Below are positions 24,439 to 36,729 of a stretch of DNA of 64,000 bases, one piece after another. The position numbers and the translations under genes were made by a program. Source of the DNA: Owenia fusiformis (lineage: Eukaryota > Annelida > Polychaeta > Sabellida > Oweniidae); NCBI GenBank assembly GCA_903813345.2, contig CAIIXF020000010.1, positions 4,951,169 through 5,015,168 of the forward strand, read 5' to 3'. The notes below the pieces were generated by a model. That model did not search any database and was not told the DNA's origin. It was given only the letters and a program-made list of their open reading frames with translations. Position 1 is the first letter of the stretch. The number at the start of each line of letters is the position of its first letter.

Positions 24439-27425
24439 TTATGTAAACTGCTTCATGATATCCATAATAGCTCCAAATATTTGTGAAATGAAAGATTTGT
24501 GTAGAGTTTGATTGCCATTGGTAGGTGGTAATTTAAAGTTAGTTCTATTTATAGATGCCACCATCATTCCATAGTAACTAGGGTGATAGTTTGCATGGAG
24601 ATGGAAATCCCAAGAATTAACACCAACGCCATCTATCATGCCCTGTAACATGACAAATCCAGTGTATCCACATGACAGGGCCTTCGTCACATACGAAGCA
24701 GCTACTTTTGTAATCTCTTTCCTGTTTTTGGCTGTGATCCACCTCCCACAAGCCTACAAAATCAATAAGTGAAAAGTTACATAGACAATTGAAAAAGGAC
24801 CTGACTCCTTCACCTTTTTCTTGTGTGTATCTGGTATCTTTGGTTTAATATGCCAGTGTTTGGAATGTTTTCAGCAGAACTGAACATGATGGATCACATA
24901 GACACAAAATTAGATAAAAATATGAAGAACATCCATGGTTCACTTATACAGTTATACACTTCACTTAATATTATGTGTACAAGCGCTCCAGTGGTCCAGT
25001 ATTATCAGAAACATTGTACCTGACCACCAGTATCTCCCACTAACAAAGATATAAGAAACACCCATTTTACACAATTCACAAAGAAGGAATGGTGGGCCAA
25101 CATTTCAATTGCAATTATCACAGCTATCTTTAGATAATATTACAGTGTCTTTATGCAAAAGTATGCTTGTTCCAAAAATGTTTGAAGTTATATGTTTGAA
25201 CTCCAGAGATCACTCAAGCTACTCGGAAAATATGATATTGACACTAGGTCGCTGCACTCCCTCGGTCAATATCATATTACCCTTTGGTCAATTTAATATT
25301 GTCAGTCAGAATATAAATCCATATTCAATCCCTCCTAGTAAATTACCTATATTTATCCCATGGTTACAAGGATATAGATCGAATATCAGGTGAAGATATA
25401 TTTGAAATGTGGATCAAGATATCATATTTTAGCAAAAAATTTCTAAACCATTGAATATCACTTCTCAAACCATCGAATATTACTTCTCAAAAAGTGATAT
25501 CCAATGGTTTCAAAAGTGATATTTGATGGTTGCAAATTAAATGTGATATTCGATGGTTTAGATTTTTTCAATAATTTAAAAAAAAAAAATTTTCAATAAT
25601 TTTTTTAAAGATTTCTTTAAATTTTTTTTAGATTTTTTTATTCAAAAATTTTTGGTCAAGATTTCCCATGGGATAAACCATGGGCTTTCAATTAGAAGGG
25701 TATGCAACTCTGTGTAATAAGCATGAGATCTTCAAAATGAGCAATGCCATGCTTCCCTTTTATGGTAATATTTCATAAAGTATTAGATATTAATGTATAT
25801 GTTTTAGTATTATTTTGAAAAGAAATCAATTTTCAATATGATTAAAGTATAAAATATATTCAATCTCATGTAAAAGTAAACAAAAAAGAATAAGAGGTAT
25901 TGAGATGTTTTCTTCGAGTATTGCATTGTGGGTAATTATTCAAGAACACATTCCAATAAAAACATAATTTGTGGGAGAATGTTCACTTTGAATCATGTTT
26001 TTATTTTTGGGTTATTTCTTTAAATCGTCCATAAAAAGTACAAAATAAGATTTTCTTAGAATGTGCAGATTCCCCAATTTTGAAAACCCAAAGGCAATGT
26101 TTATGTATGAAATATGGGAAGTTGCCTACCCTTATAAGCCCATGGATAAACGCACAATTCTATGGTTTTTCAAAAATATCAATTGTAGCTTGGATATCAA
26201 TATTTCCACTCATTCGCTGCGCCCACTCGTGAAGATATCAATATCCACTTGTGGATATAAATGATATTTTTTCAAAACCATAGGATATTCCTACAATAAA
26301 CCAAAAAGAGGGTTGGATTTTTTGGGTCACTGTGTATAATGTTGCACTAAATAGTCTACTGACTTGATCAAATGGTTCCGCTGCATCAGAGTATCCATAT
26401 GGTCCATCTCTATCATGAGTGTGTGCCAGATCTCCACTTATTACAACTACTACTCTTTCAGGAAGACCCTCCAATTCTTTAAACAGTTCTCCACCTCAAA
26501 AAGATAATTATTTGAACTATAGGTTCTAGGGCGATATAAAGATGGCAGCAGGAGTATAATTTTATTTTAAAAGTGCTCAGAATGGTGAAAAACTGCATGG
26601 TTTTGAAAGATTTTTTGGCCGGGGTGGGGGGGGGGGCGTTCGCTCGAACCCATCTAACCCCCCTGGCTACGGGCTTGCTAGTATGGAGGATGATTTATTA
26701 TATTGGGGATATTAGGGATGTTACCTAATGCCAATAGTTCGGGAATCATCTCCACAGATTGGCTGTAGCGTCTACTGGGCATAGAGAATATCACCACCTC
26801 AGCATTTTTGAGATCACCCATGAAATGCAAAGGTATCACCTCTCCCCACCTATAAACAAATGAGAAAACATAAATAGACTGATAGAACACTAGTATCTAC
26901 TGGATGACAATATACTCTTTTATACCAAGACCGATTTTAGCTTTACCCCCTTTTGAGGACTTACCTCAGAGGGAACGGAGACGTTGCAGTGCCCGGAGAC
27001 CCGTTTGCAGTGAGACCCGATACTCGCATGTGCCTTCCCAGTGACTCCGCAAGCCCCATAGACAAATTGGTATTAATTTTGACGGATACATTATAACAAC
27101 ATGGTGGGCAGTCACAGTTGTCAGTGTCCGCTCTACCCTCAGCATTGGTGTTTAAATAAAACACAAAGTTATTCAGATCCGAGACTCCATGCGGTGTGCT
27201 AATGAAAATTAAATCTGGATTAAGCCTTGAGATCTCCATCCCGACTTCTACTGATGCATTATGTAACTTCCATGCTTGTTCAATTGATGTTGTGTTCGTG
27301 CTGTTGAAGAATTTAGGGTCCAGGGCGATGCCACCATGTGGTAGTATATATGCCCCGAGTATCTTGGACTCACTTGGCAAACCAAACATTTGTATTGCAA
27401 GAAGAATTATCCAAGTGGTCAGCAT
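24439..27425 (-). CDS. Secreted LigB-type (class III extradiol dioxygenase/MEMO fold) protein, complete
   Basis: Exons on the minus strand: 27425-26965, 26849-26725, 26494-26364 and 24753-24439; 1032 nt, 343 residues, all junctions in frame. A hydrophobic N-terminus (MLTTWIILLAIQMFGLPSES) looks like a signal peptide. Conserved motifs are GAYILPHGGIALDP (about residue 24), FISTPHGVSD, ISGDLAHTHDRDGPYGYSD and SCGYTGFVML, the pattern of the LigB/MEMO superfamily, in which His residues in such motifs can bind a metal. Several NxS/T sites fit secretion. A second C-terminal His-rich stretch reads FHLHANYHPSYYG. Substrate and activity are unknown, and some relatives have lost catalysis. The intron before the last exon (24754-26363) holds AT-rich inverted repeats. 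A signal peptide is unusual for this fold, so the extracellular placement deserves care. Confidence 0.75.
25217..25690. repeat. Cluster of hairpins and alternating inverted motifs in LigB-like intron 3
   Basis: A perfect 14-bp inverted repeat (AATATGATATTGAC at 25229 and its complement at 25265-25278) encloses a loop with GGTCGCTGCACTCCCTCG. From 25447 to 25563 the motif AAACCATNGAATATCACTT occurs about five times in both orientations. AT-rich homopolymer tracts follow (25563-25650), then CCCATGGGATAAACCATGGG at 25664. Confidence 0.65.
26566..26680. repeat. G-rich interspersed repeat copy (family G), in LigB-like intron 2
   Basis: This matches the copy at 23897-24066 through the AAAACTGCATGGTTTTGAAAG block and a poly-G run, ending in CCCCCCTGGCTACGGGC. 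It lies within 55-75 bp of both flanking exons, so the intron is mostly repeat. Confidence 0.6.
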
Positions 27426-28613
27426 GTTAAGGAAATCATAAAAGGCAACTTTTATTTGATGCTATTTTAAAGAAGTATATGTCGTCTCTTTAACCTCAGA
27501 TATAAACTAAACGTACTTATTGGTGCTTTTATGTGAATGATTAACTAAGATGAAAGATTATTAAAATAATAGCAAATTATTATTTAATAATAAACTACAC
27601 ACGAATGAAAAGATCTCTGAATACAACTTGATTTTGTCACTTCCTTGTTGTCATTGAGTCAAACATATTAAATTAATAAATGATTATGAAATAGATAAAT
27701 ATAGATTATTTAATAGGAGGTTTTTGATACAGGGTATATCTGAGGGAAATACAATATATCTACCCGAGGGACCGTAGTGACCGAGGGTTGATATATTGTA
27801 TTTACCGAGGGATATACCCTGTATCAAAAATCGAGCATTTAATAACTGATTTATCCCTAACTTAGCAGATTATGAAGATTATTAAGTAAGCATTTAGTAT
27901 TATGGAATCCTCATGTAATAATTTCAAATTACAAACTACAATCAAAACATGAATATCTTATCTTGAGCGGGTGATTATATATCTCGCGCTCACCTCAGCA
28001 TATTCCTGTGTGTTATTTACCTATAACACTACTAAGTATGGGATAAATGTGTTTATATCCTAGTATAGCAGTATAGTACTGCTCAAGTAATCCAATTTCA
28101 ACCATATTTGTCTACCAATGTAAACTCTTTATGACTGCTGTAACTACTGTAAACTACTATATTTTAATACTACTCGATTACTATATCTTCTCATAATTCC
28201 TAACTTCATAAGTTCGGCAACCAAAAGTTCCCATTGGATAACATGTTAAATATGAATCTTAATTTCAAATCTTAATTGCAACTATTACTGCTTTTTTAAA
28301 ATCGCCAAACACGACAGTCCAAAAAGGAGACATCCAGATGACACACTTTTGGAGTGGGTATATAGAATCTGAATCTTTAATTATTTCCACTATATATTCT
28401 AAATACAAATACAAAATACATGTGATAAAGATACTAGTAATATATAAAACGTCCATAATAAACATAGCTCAAATAATAATCATAACACTATGATATGATA
28501 TATTATGTGATATGAAAGTATGGTATAATATGATATGGAATAAAATGAGGTATGATCCTGAATGTATTTATGCCACGTACTGTCTCTTTAGATAGGACCA
28601 AGTTCACAGAGGT
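27426..28613. other. Intergenic region with a 110-bp perfect-armed palindrome
   Basis: Between the LigB-like start codon and the channel gene's stop codon the sequence is AT-rich. The one clear structure is the foldback at 27721-27830: 20-bp perfect arms (TTTTTGATACAGGGTATATC) extended to 40 bp with few mismatches, around a core CCCGAGGGACCGTAGTGACC. I see no further gene or RNA. Confidence 0.6.
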
Positions 28614-31600
28614 CTACGCTACGCTCTGAGATGTCATGGAAGGTCTCCATGTTAGTTCCGAAACGTATAGCGGATTATCTTGCAGTTCTTGAAATGCAGA
28701 CGCTCTCCTAACATTCAGCTGTCTTGGAGAGGGCTTTGATGGCTCAGTTAAATATGAAGGCGTATACATTGGATTGTAACCATTGTTACCATCTGAGACA
28801 CCATCGATTGCATGATGGCGCCTCAGCACTCTCATCAACTCTAACAAGTCTTTCATTTCGTCCTTATTTAGTGTTTTTAGTTGTTGGATATCGTGCTTTA
28901 TTTCACGAAGCCTCATTTCGTTTTTACTGCTGTCGTTCTCAACGTATTTACGGAATTCTCGGAATTCCTTTTCTGATTTTGTTTCATTAACGGGATCCTT
29001 GTTAGCTTTATCTTCGAGAACATGTTTTGGATTTCCAGTTTCATGCAATTTCTCCCAGGCTGCTAGATGGGCGGTGTGACCCTGGGACCATTCATGCTTG
29101 AGAATCATATCTACTCGAGACATTAACCCTTTGGCTCCTACGTTCCTGAAAATTCCACGCTGTAATTTATTACTGAGGTAGGCAATATAGAATGGCATTC
29201 CGATCATAAGACAGAACAGCAAGAATGACGCAATTAGCAGAGAAGGAATGACATCATCTATTTGATACATGGTGTCATAGTCATGGACACCACCAAGAGC
29301 CATTCTGAAGACTATGAACAACATGCTGTAATAACTCTGGAATCCAGAAACCTGAATTATGTCACAATTGGCAGAATCACAGACGCCATTATCATTGCAA
29401 TTACGCGCAGCATCCCCGCATTGACTCTCATTTGCGAACATATCAGGCTGTGAAGATTTGTTCTGGCCAAATATAGCCCAAAATGCAAAAGAATATGGAA
29501 AGAAAAGCATGGTGAACAGGCAGAGAAAGCACAGAATATCCACTGCGATGAGTTTGACGAGCTGAATGATATGGAAAAGGCGTTTGCATATCCGAAGGGC
29601 CGCGATGAGACGAAGCCAAAGAAAGATTACCATGATGATGCCCAGTCTGGCGTGGATCCGGGCGGTTGGTTCAGTATGGTTGGCAACGTCAACCAAATGA
29701 GATATCAAGGCTATCAAGACCCAGCAATAGCAGAACCAATCAAAGAAATTCCTAATCGAAATGACCTTGATATTTATTGGTGCAAGGTCAGTGGCGTCGG
29801 TTCTATGTTTGTCTTGTAGACGGACCTTGTCGCCGTTTCCCGCCATAACATTTTCATAGCGTTCCTGCTTAGCCTTGCGCCATTGAAGCCACCCAGATAT
29901 TCTTTTCCGAGAAAAGAATAACCCCAATGCGTCCTCAACGATTTCCCAAGCTAGCAATGCAATACCCAGAATCAGCAAGACGATTCTCCAAGCATGCGCG
30001 GGAAAATCATAACGATGGCGAATATCGTAATCAATAGCTAATCCAATAGCTGTCCAAATAGATGTCAGGGCAAGTGTTTTTATGAAACTGACAAGAGCCC
30101 ACCAGCGTACACCAGTCTTCCACTTTGATTCTATCAGTTCTGCCATTAGGGGATGAGTCACGATATCTTCCCGTTCAAACAGGTATACCGTCTCAAGTGC
30201 TGTCAAAGGGGCATCATACTTCTTTATCAGTTTCTCTTTCTTCGTCTTTTTCTTAGTCTGATCTTCCTCCAGGGTTGGTTGTTCCTTAGCCTGCTCTATA
30301 TCTTCATCTCTATCTGCGCTGTTCACTTCCTTGCGTTTTGGTATCTTGATTTTTTTCTTTTTGGGCTTTTTCTGTGGCTTTGGTTGCCCATCTGGAGGAT
30401 AAGGCTCGAGGTGGTTGACGTAGTAGAAACTTCCGTTAACGGGTGTATCGTAAACAAGCGTGTCCAATACGTTTGGGGCTGCGTCGGGCATTTTCTGTAT
30501 CATGCCCGGAACAAAGTTGACGTCGTACATGCACTCCTGACACCTATCTACTTCTGGGACTCCTTCAACTTGTGGAAGGAATGCCAGATTTAGATCAGCT
30601 AGGTGCTTGACCATCTTCTCGTCATCCAGCGCGATTGCCCATTCGATTGGAGCCCTGTCGGTTATATCTCTAGCTTTCAGAGCCTGAATCATATGCTCCC
30701 CTACCTCATCACGAGCTGCTAGCCACTCTGAATCTTCTAAATCAGGTTTCCACTTCGACATGATCTCGATTGGTTCGTAGTGATGGCGTCTAACGTAAAC
30801 GTGGATGGGGTTGTTTCCATAGCAATCTGTTGACGTCAGCAACGCGGGTTTCTTCACTATAGCCTTGTAAAGTATATCTCCATACATCATTGGATCCGAT
30901 TGAAAGAGCAGATGCATGAATGTTGACCCGTTACTATCTGTGACACCAGCATCAGCTCCGCTATTAAGAAGTAGCATGGCTAGGTCCTTCTGGCCGTTAT
31001 CTAGGTAGTGTTGTAACAGGGACGTTCCATTATTGGATTTTTGGTCCGTGTATGCGCCTTTCTGTATAAGATAGGTTGCAATAGCTGGATTAGTGCAGTA
31101 GAATAAGGCTGTCTTGGATTCGTCATCAACGGCGTTAACGTCGGCCCCGCGGTCACACAATACAGGAACTAGGTCAACTATGTTTCTTTCGACTGTTCTA
31201 TGTAAGAGTGGCGTACCTTCACGGTCTCGCGTATTAGGATCAATCGTGTGGTCTTCAACCAACATGCGGGCAAAGCGATACATTCCTGAATTCAGACACA
31301 GGTGAACCAGTGGATTTTTGTAGTGGTCCTTGACATTCACATATGCAAGATTCTCAACCAGAAATTCAGCCATATCCTCGTGTCCTCTCTGGCAGCAGTA
31401 CACAAGTGGTGTTTCTCCTCTGGTCGTTACCGAATTTACAATTGCACCATTTGAAATAAGGATCCTGGCAAAGTTAACATCACCTTCATCAGCGGACGTA
31501 TGAAGCGCGGTCTCACCCAGTCGATTTCTTGCATTGACAAAATCACGTTTGTTGTGTATCAGTTGTTTTTCATCCTCGTCTTCGTCCTTATCAGCAAGAA

Positions 31601-33423
31601 GCCACTCAGCGAACTCATCATAGCCTTTATCAGCACAACGATGTAGAATAGTGTCCCCCGTAGATTTATTAGTGATCGTTGGGTTAGCCCCTTTACGAAG
31701 GAGTACTTCAGCTACTTTTGTTCGTCCTGCATCTATGGCTATAGTCAATGGAGTCAATCCTTTAGCCTCTTTGGCATCAACAAGGGCGTTCTTTTCGATG
31801 ATCATCTCGGCAATATCGGGGTATCCTTTCGCAGCTGTTATATGTAGTGGCGTTGTTTGATTTTTGTCACCATTGACGACATTACAGTTTTCCTTTATCA
31901 GCAATTTTGCGACATCTGAATTATCTCTGGACAGAGCATACATCAGGGGGGTTTTACCACTTGAATCTCTTACGTCCATGTTCACATCATTTTCCAAAAG
32001 CAAACGAGTAAGTTTTGCATATCCGTAGAAAGCACAGTGATGAAGGGCAGTCCTCCCAACATTGTCTACAGCATTAATATCAACACCTCTTGACAGAACC
32101 ACAGACACAAGGTCCCGGTTACCTCGTTTTGCAAAGACGTGAAGTGGTTTCTCTCTGTTAGGGGTATCATCTCTGGCTTCGATATCCGCACCTTGGTCAA
32201 GCAAAACTCCCAGAGTATCAATAAGTTCACTGGTGTCGTCTGCGTGCATAGCTCTTCGTTCTCCCAAAAGATGGAGACACGTTCTCCCACTTGAGTCACG
32301 TGCTTTCACATTACCCCCATTATGACGGATAATTTGCTTGGTTCCCTCATCGCTAATTCGGGAGGAATCCCTGAGAAAGGTCAAAAGACGATTCTCTTCC
32401 TTTCCTATGGGAGTGTTTGGGTCAGCATAACGAACCTTCTTCTCATTATCATTTTCTGTAATACAAAAAATTATACTATCGATGGAAATGCATATGATTT
32501 TGATTACATTTGCATTTTAATATTACTTAAGGATTTAAGCCCCGGACACAATGCAATGTGGAATGACCATTCCTTGAAGGTGTTGCTTTAAAATTTGCAC
32601 GAGATGCAGAGCATAGGAAACTACTGAAAGGTCTTTAATATCTTATCGTATCAAATATTTTGCAATGTTTGGAAAGAATTTAAGCCCAAGATCCTATGCA
32701 ATTGTGTAATGATCATTCCTTAACCCTTTCACGACGATAGGCTCCATATGGAGCCCTATTATGTAATACCTTTCAGGACGATAGGCTCCTTTTGGCACCA
32801 TTATTTTTATTTCTATGCATCAATGAAATGACAATATCTCCAGTTCTATTCAGTATTTTTATACCAAATTTTGACAAGTTGTTAAAATGTGATAGCCCTT
32901 TTTAAAAAATGTATTTAGGTGATACAATTTAAAGCATACGTCCTGGGATATAGGTAATTTACAGTTTTTCCCTAAAAACTGCTCTTACTTATCCGTCACC
33001 AGTCCCATATTTTCCTCTTATATTCACGTCAGGAAAGGGTTAAAAGCCTCGGAATCAGACACGGCATTTTTGTTATGTATGGTTTTCAGTTTGGATTTTT
33101 AAATCATTTTTTGAAAATGTCGCTCCACTATAAATGCACTGTATCAATAGGAAGGGCAGGTCCCATGAGCTCAATGAAAAAGTGTTAACTGCGATGAATT
33201 AGAAATATTGCATTTTTTGTTTGAAGGACGACATTATATAAACAGTGAAACAAAATACATAAAACACTATCATAAAAACGTTATATATAGTCTTTTTATA
33301 GACTTATTAATAAGCGTGCCTATAATGATGTAAAAGGTCTTTTAATTTACCTTTGGTCGAGGGTTCAGGATCTGACTGCTGTATTATCTCATCAAGTTCC
33401 ATTCCCGTGTTGTCATACGCCAT
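28614..33423 (-). CDS. Ankyrin-repeat TRP-type cation channel (TRPA-like), complete
   Basis: Two coding exons on the minus strand: 33423-33351 (24 codons, MAYDNTGMELDEIIQQSD) and 32455-28614, joined in phase 1, about 1304 residues. Residues about 60-600 carry some 15 ankyrin repeats (for example GRTALHHCAFYGYAKLTRLL, GKTPLMYALSRDNSDVAKLL). A Lys-rich linker (about 705-745: KPKKKKIKIPKRKE) precedes six hydrophobic helices: IWTAIGLAI, WRIVLLILGIALLAWEI, FDWFCYCWVLIALISHLV, LGIIMVIFLWLRLIAAL, ILCFLCLFTMLFFPYSFAFW and LLIASFLLFCLMIGMPFYIA. Between S5 and S6 are a Cys-rich turret (CGDAARNC, GVCDSANC) and a pore-helix-like FRMALGGVHDYD. This layout is that of TRPA-type channels; the exact subfamily and stimulus are unknown. 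That nearly the whole protein is in one exon is unusual for TRPA genes and suggests a retrocopy origin. Intron 1 contains a piggyBac-type MITE. Confidence 0.85.
32528..32719. repeat. Repeat module copies flanking the channel-gene 5' region
   Basis: GGATTTAAGCCCCGGACACA with TTCCTTGAAGGTGTTGCTTT (32529-32597) recurs on the opposite strand at 35101-35168. A second copy at 32648-32719 (AAATATTTTGCAATGTTTGG and on) recurs in direct orientation at 35012-35092. All are about 70-80% alike. They suggest an old, fragmented interspersed element. Confidence 0.55.
32720..33043. mobile_element. PiggyBac-type MITE, 324 bp, in channel-gene intron 1
   Basis: The ends are TTAACCCTTTCACGACG at 32720 and, on the minus strand from 33043, TTAACCCTTTCCTGACG. 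TTAA target sites and CCCTTT termini are the piggyBac signature. Near the left end GACGATAGGCTCC occurs twice in tandem. No transposase is seen. Confidence 0.8.
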
Positions 33424-35246
33424 GCCTCAGTGATTTGTGATTGCTCAAAGAAGCAATATTCCTTATAGCGATATATAGTCGGCCAATTACATGCGATGAA
33501 CGTACAACGTAATAATCGTACAGCAGCACGCTTATTTTAGGATTTATCCGCCACGCCCTGTCAGTGACTACTATGTCTTAAAAAATACTCCTATCTACAC
33601 TAGTAAAAAAGAATGTCAAGTATTTCATTAAGTTCGTTGATTATGTTTATTTCAAAATATTTCAAGTTTTTAAACTTTAATTTACACTCCTGAAATACCT
33701 TAGGTTAGTTTTATCCATTGTAGGTTAGATATAAGTGGTATGTACAAGGTGTGCAAGGTGCACGGCAATTGTTGCATATTACTTTCAGAAAAAAATTATT
33801 AAACTTCGATAACTCTCTATGTAGTCTTGTCATTTGTTTGATTATGCTTCTTTAAAGATTAACTAGATTCTGCTCTAAGGGTAATCTTTTAGCGGATACA
33901 TTAATTTTGATTGACCTTTTTATCTAAAGGTCCCCCGCTAGAGTAGTTTGATGTTATGTCACCATACCAACCTGGTGACATATTGTTATAGTCTCAAACT
34001 TTTTTGGATGATGATGTTCGGCACCGTCTGGCGGTCAGTGTTCGATGTCTGTAACAAATGGCATGTGGTGACATTTTACATGTAAATGCCATGTGTAAAA
34101 TTGTTTTGGTCTCAAAATGTTAGAAAATGTACCAAACTGGTGTTAATTTTCTGTTACAAAGAAGTTGGTCACCTTGTAGACCACACTGCTTCATCCTTGA
34201 CGGCGATAATCTTTCGATAGTAAAAACCAGCGGATACTTCATGTAAAATACGAGCAATAAACAAGAGCCGAGGAGGTGGTCAACCGCTTTTAAGTAAACA
34301 ACGCCGAACCTTTATAGTTTGTGCTATCAACGTTTTATTTTAACTTGGTTAATTTTTAATTTATATTACAGCAATGAAAACAGTGTAAATATGATTTCAT
34401 AAGCTCACAACGTATTTTTGTTGGCAATGGACAAAAAAATGGTTGCTTCTACGGCAATGGACTGCTTACCATGCTGGTAACTTTGGCAACCAACCATGTT
34501 TTCGACCTAAGTGTAGAACTTTTCACAAAACGTTCCCAAAATTAAGCTGTTTAATTCATCATCATATACGATACTCTTAATGTAAACACTGAAATCTTTA
34601 TATACTTTACGTTGACACGTTTCATTACATTTTTATGACATATTTAAAAGATGAACCTTAGTTTATGAACGTATGATTGCCAGCATTGCTTGCAATAAAA
34701 AATATATAATAAGTGTATTTGGTGAAAAAGTAGAAATGAATTAATGTAAAGCTAATAAGACAGGGAGCAAAAATTAAAGTGCCTCTATTTTAGTAGGACA
34801 ACGTTTTATCTTTGTTTATGTAAGTTAAGAAGAGGTATTGTAATTACATGCATTATATAACCGATGACCGCAACCAAGGTCATTCGTTGAATGGTTGTCA
34901 AGGTGACAAATTGACTCTATGTAGTATTGAACTTGATGCTTTTGCCAACTTGACCCTTCATTGAAAATATGTTCTTTTAGTGATTTCGTATCTTTTAGAT
35001 GATTTCGTAGAAAATATTTTGCAAGGTGTGGAAAGAGTTTAATTAAGCCAATGCGTTGTCTCCTAAACTACGCATTCCCACTGCGGGGTCATTCAAACAT
35101 TTGAAAGCAACACCTTCAGAGGAATGGATCAGTTCATAATGCACCGAGTCCAGGACTTAAATCCTTTATCAATGATTTTGATAAATTCATTGAAATCGTC
35201 AACAAAAAGACTTGATAAGTGGTCCGAAAGAGGATTTGCATTTGCC
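33424..35246. other. Intergenic region upstream of the channel gene
   Basis: This 1.8-kb AT-rich stretch is bounded by the channel start codon and the Polinton target site. It includes the interspersed repeat copy at 34008-34095, the modules at 35012-35168 and probably the channel gene's promoter. I see no gene. Confidence 0.5.
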
Positions 35247-35252
35247 AAAGGT

Positions 35253-35576
35253 AGTAGTAAAGGGTGCGTAAAAGAAAACATACAGTCCTCACGTTAGGAC
35301 TACTTTTCGGCTAGGGTTAGGGTTAGGGTTTGGGTTAGGGTTAGGGTTAGGAGGGTTAGGGTTAGGGTTAGGCTTTTCGGCTAGGGTTAGGGTTAGGGTT
35401 AGGAGGGTTAGGGTTAGGGTAAGGGTTAGATTCTCGTAAAATTCCGGAATAAGCCGATTGGTAATGAGTGCCTATATGTAGGTTTGACTGTACCGAAGGT
35501 GTACTCACGTTACGAGATGACTGAGAGTGCGCTATCTATGGAATCTGCAGTGCCCCCCTCCCCATGTCACGTGAAA
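35253..35576 (+). repeat. Polinton left terminal inverted repeat with TTAGGG arrays
   Basis: The end reads AGTAGTAAAGGGTGCGTAAA, then two blocks of TTAGGG-type repeats (about 35312-35427), each introduced by TTTTCGGC, then unique sequence up to GTCACGTGAAA. The right end matches throughout apart from the number of hexamer units. Confidence 0.95.
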
Positions 35577-36066
35577 AGGATGCATCTAGGAGTTTAGCTG
35601 TATTACGTTTTCAAAAAGGAACGAAGGCTGATCGGCTCATCGTTTTCATGTCATCTCGATGGTCCAGTTTCGTTTTATACCCTAAAGGTGTTTAGACTAA
35701 TAGTCAATTTACGAAATGTAAAGGAAACACTTCCAAATCTTTTAAAATTTGTTTTATGTCTATAATTATCATCTCACTCGATGTCATTTTATACCTGAAC
35801 CCTTAGGTGCCATGACAATTGACTGCGTCATTGGATTTATTCCTCCTTATCATCACAAGCTGTTGGAATGATGGGTGGATTCATGGCATTATTGTCGAGT
35901 GACTTTGAGAGGGATTCCCCTAAAACTGGTTTAAACCGGATGGCATTTACTTATAAGTACATCAAGAAAGAATTTAAAAATTCATTTTCTACAAAAGGCC
36001 AGATACAAACAGACATATTTACTCTCTCAGTTTAGATAATCGTTTCAGTGGTATTATTCAACCAAT

Positions 36067-36729
36067 ATGGGTGACAATAGAATGTCTTGCGACTTGACAA
36101 AAACAATGATCCTTATTGAGATGCTTTTCTCTAAGACATTTTCGAATCCAGATATTCAATGGTCAGGAACAACCTTTAACCGCGATCATTTCAGTTCAGA
36201 TCACGAGGCAGAGCAGCAAACCGTGGATGGTAAATTAAAAATTACAGCCAAGTTTAACAAGTCACTGATATTCTTAGACTTTATGAAAACAATGCTGAAA
36301 ATACTTGATGTCATATCGGAAACCATAGTAAAGAACTGTATTCGCTGTATTCTAGGGAAATCGCATATCAAACGATGGGAAGTACCATATATTCATGAAA
36401 GCGAAGATGACACCACCACTGATGCTAAAGTAAATGACCCTAAAAAGAGCCGATTTTGGGAGATTACCAAGTACGTCGATGACGCAGGAATAACTACAAA
36501 AATGACATTTTCGCTTAAATATTGTGGACTTTTTAAACCGATCTTTGACGAATCAGAACTGAAACAAATGTACATGAAGCAGATCGAACTCATTAAATCG
36601 ATTATCCCCGAAGCTGACTTTGAAGTACTAGGAGATGATCCATTTCCATCTGAGAGGTGGACTTTCGATACTTATGACGAGGGACTAGATTTGACACTCT
36701 CTGCAGAACTAATCAAAGCGTGTTTTTAA
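36067..36729 (+). CDS. Polinton-encoded protein of unknown function (220 residues)
   Basis: An open frame starting MGDNRMSCDLTKTM, about 320 bp downstream of the first copy of the element's repeated leader module. It is acidic and mixed alpha/beta in composition, with no signal peptide, membrane segment or motif that I recognise. It lies first in the plus-strand gene order, where accessory genes of these elements are often found. Confidence 0.5.
   Translation: MGDNRMSCDLTKTMILIEMLFSKTFSNPDIQWSGTTFNRDHFSSDHEAEQQTVDGKLKITAKFNKSLIFLDFMKTMLKILDVISETIVKNCIRCILGKSHIKRWEVPYIHESEDDTTTDAKVNDPKKSRFWEITKYVDDAGITTKMTFSLKYCGLFKPIFDESELKQMYMKQIELIKSIIPEADFEVLGDDPFPSERWTFDTYDEGLDLTLSAELIKACF

Noticed and set aside
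30153-30593. A 146-residue plus-strand frame with hydrophobic stretches
   Set aside because: It is antisense to the basic linker of the TRPA-like channel; the Lys-rich codons read backwards give Phe and Leu, so it is a shadow.
35312-35427. A true or fused chromosome end (interstitial telomere)
   Set aside because: The TTAGGG blocks are matched by inverted blocks at 53050-53175 and both lie inside Polinton ends with a clean 6-bp target duplication, so they belong to the element.
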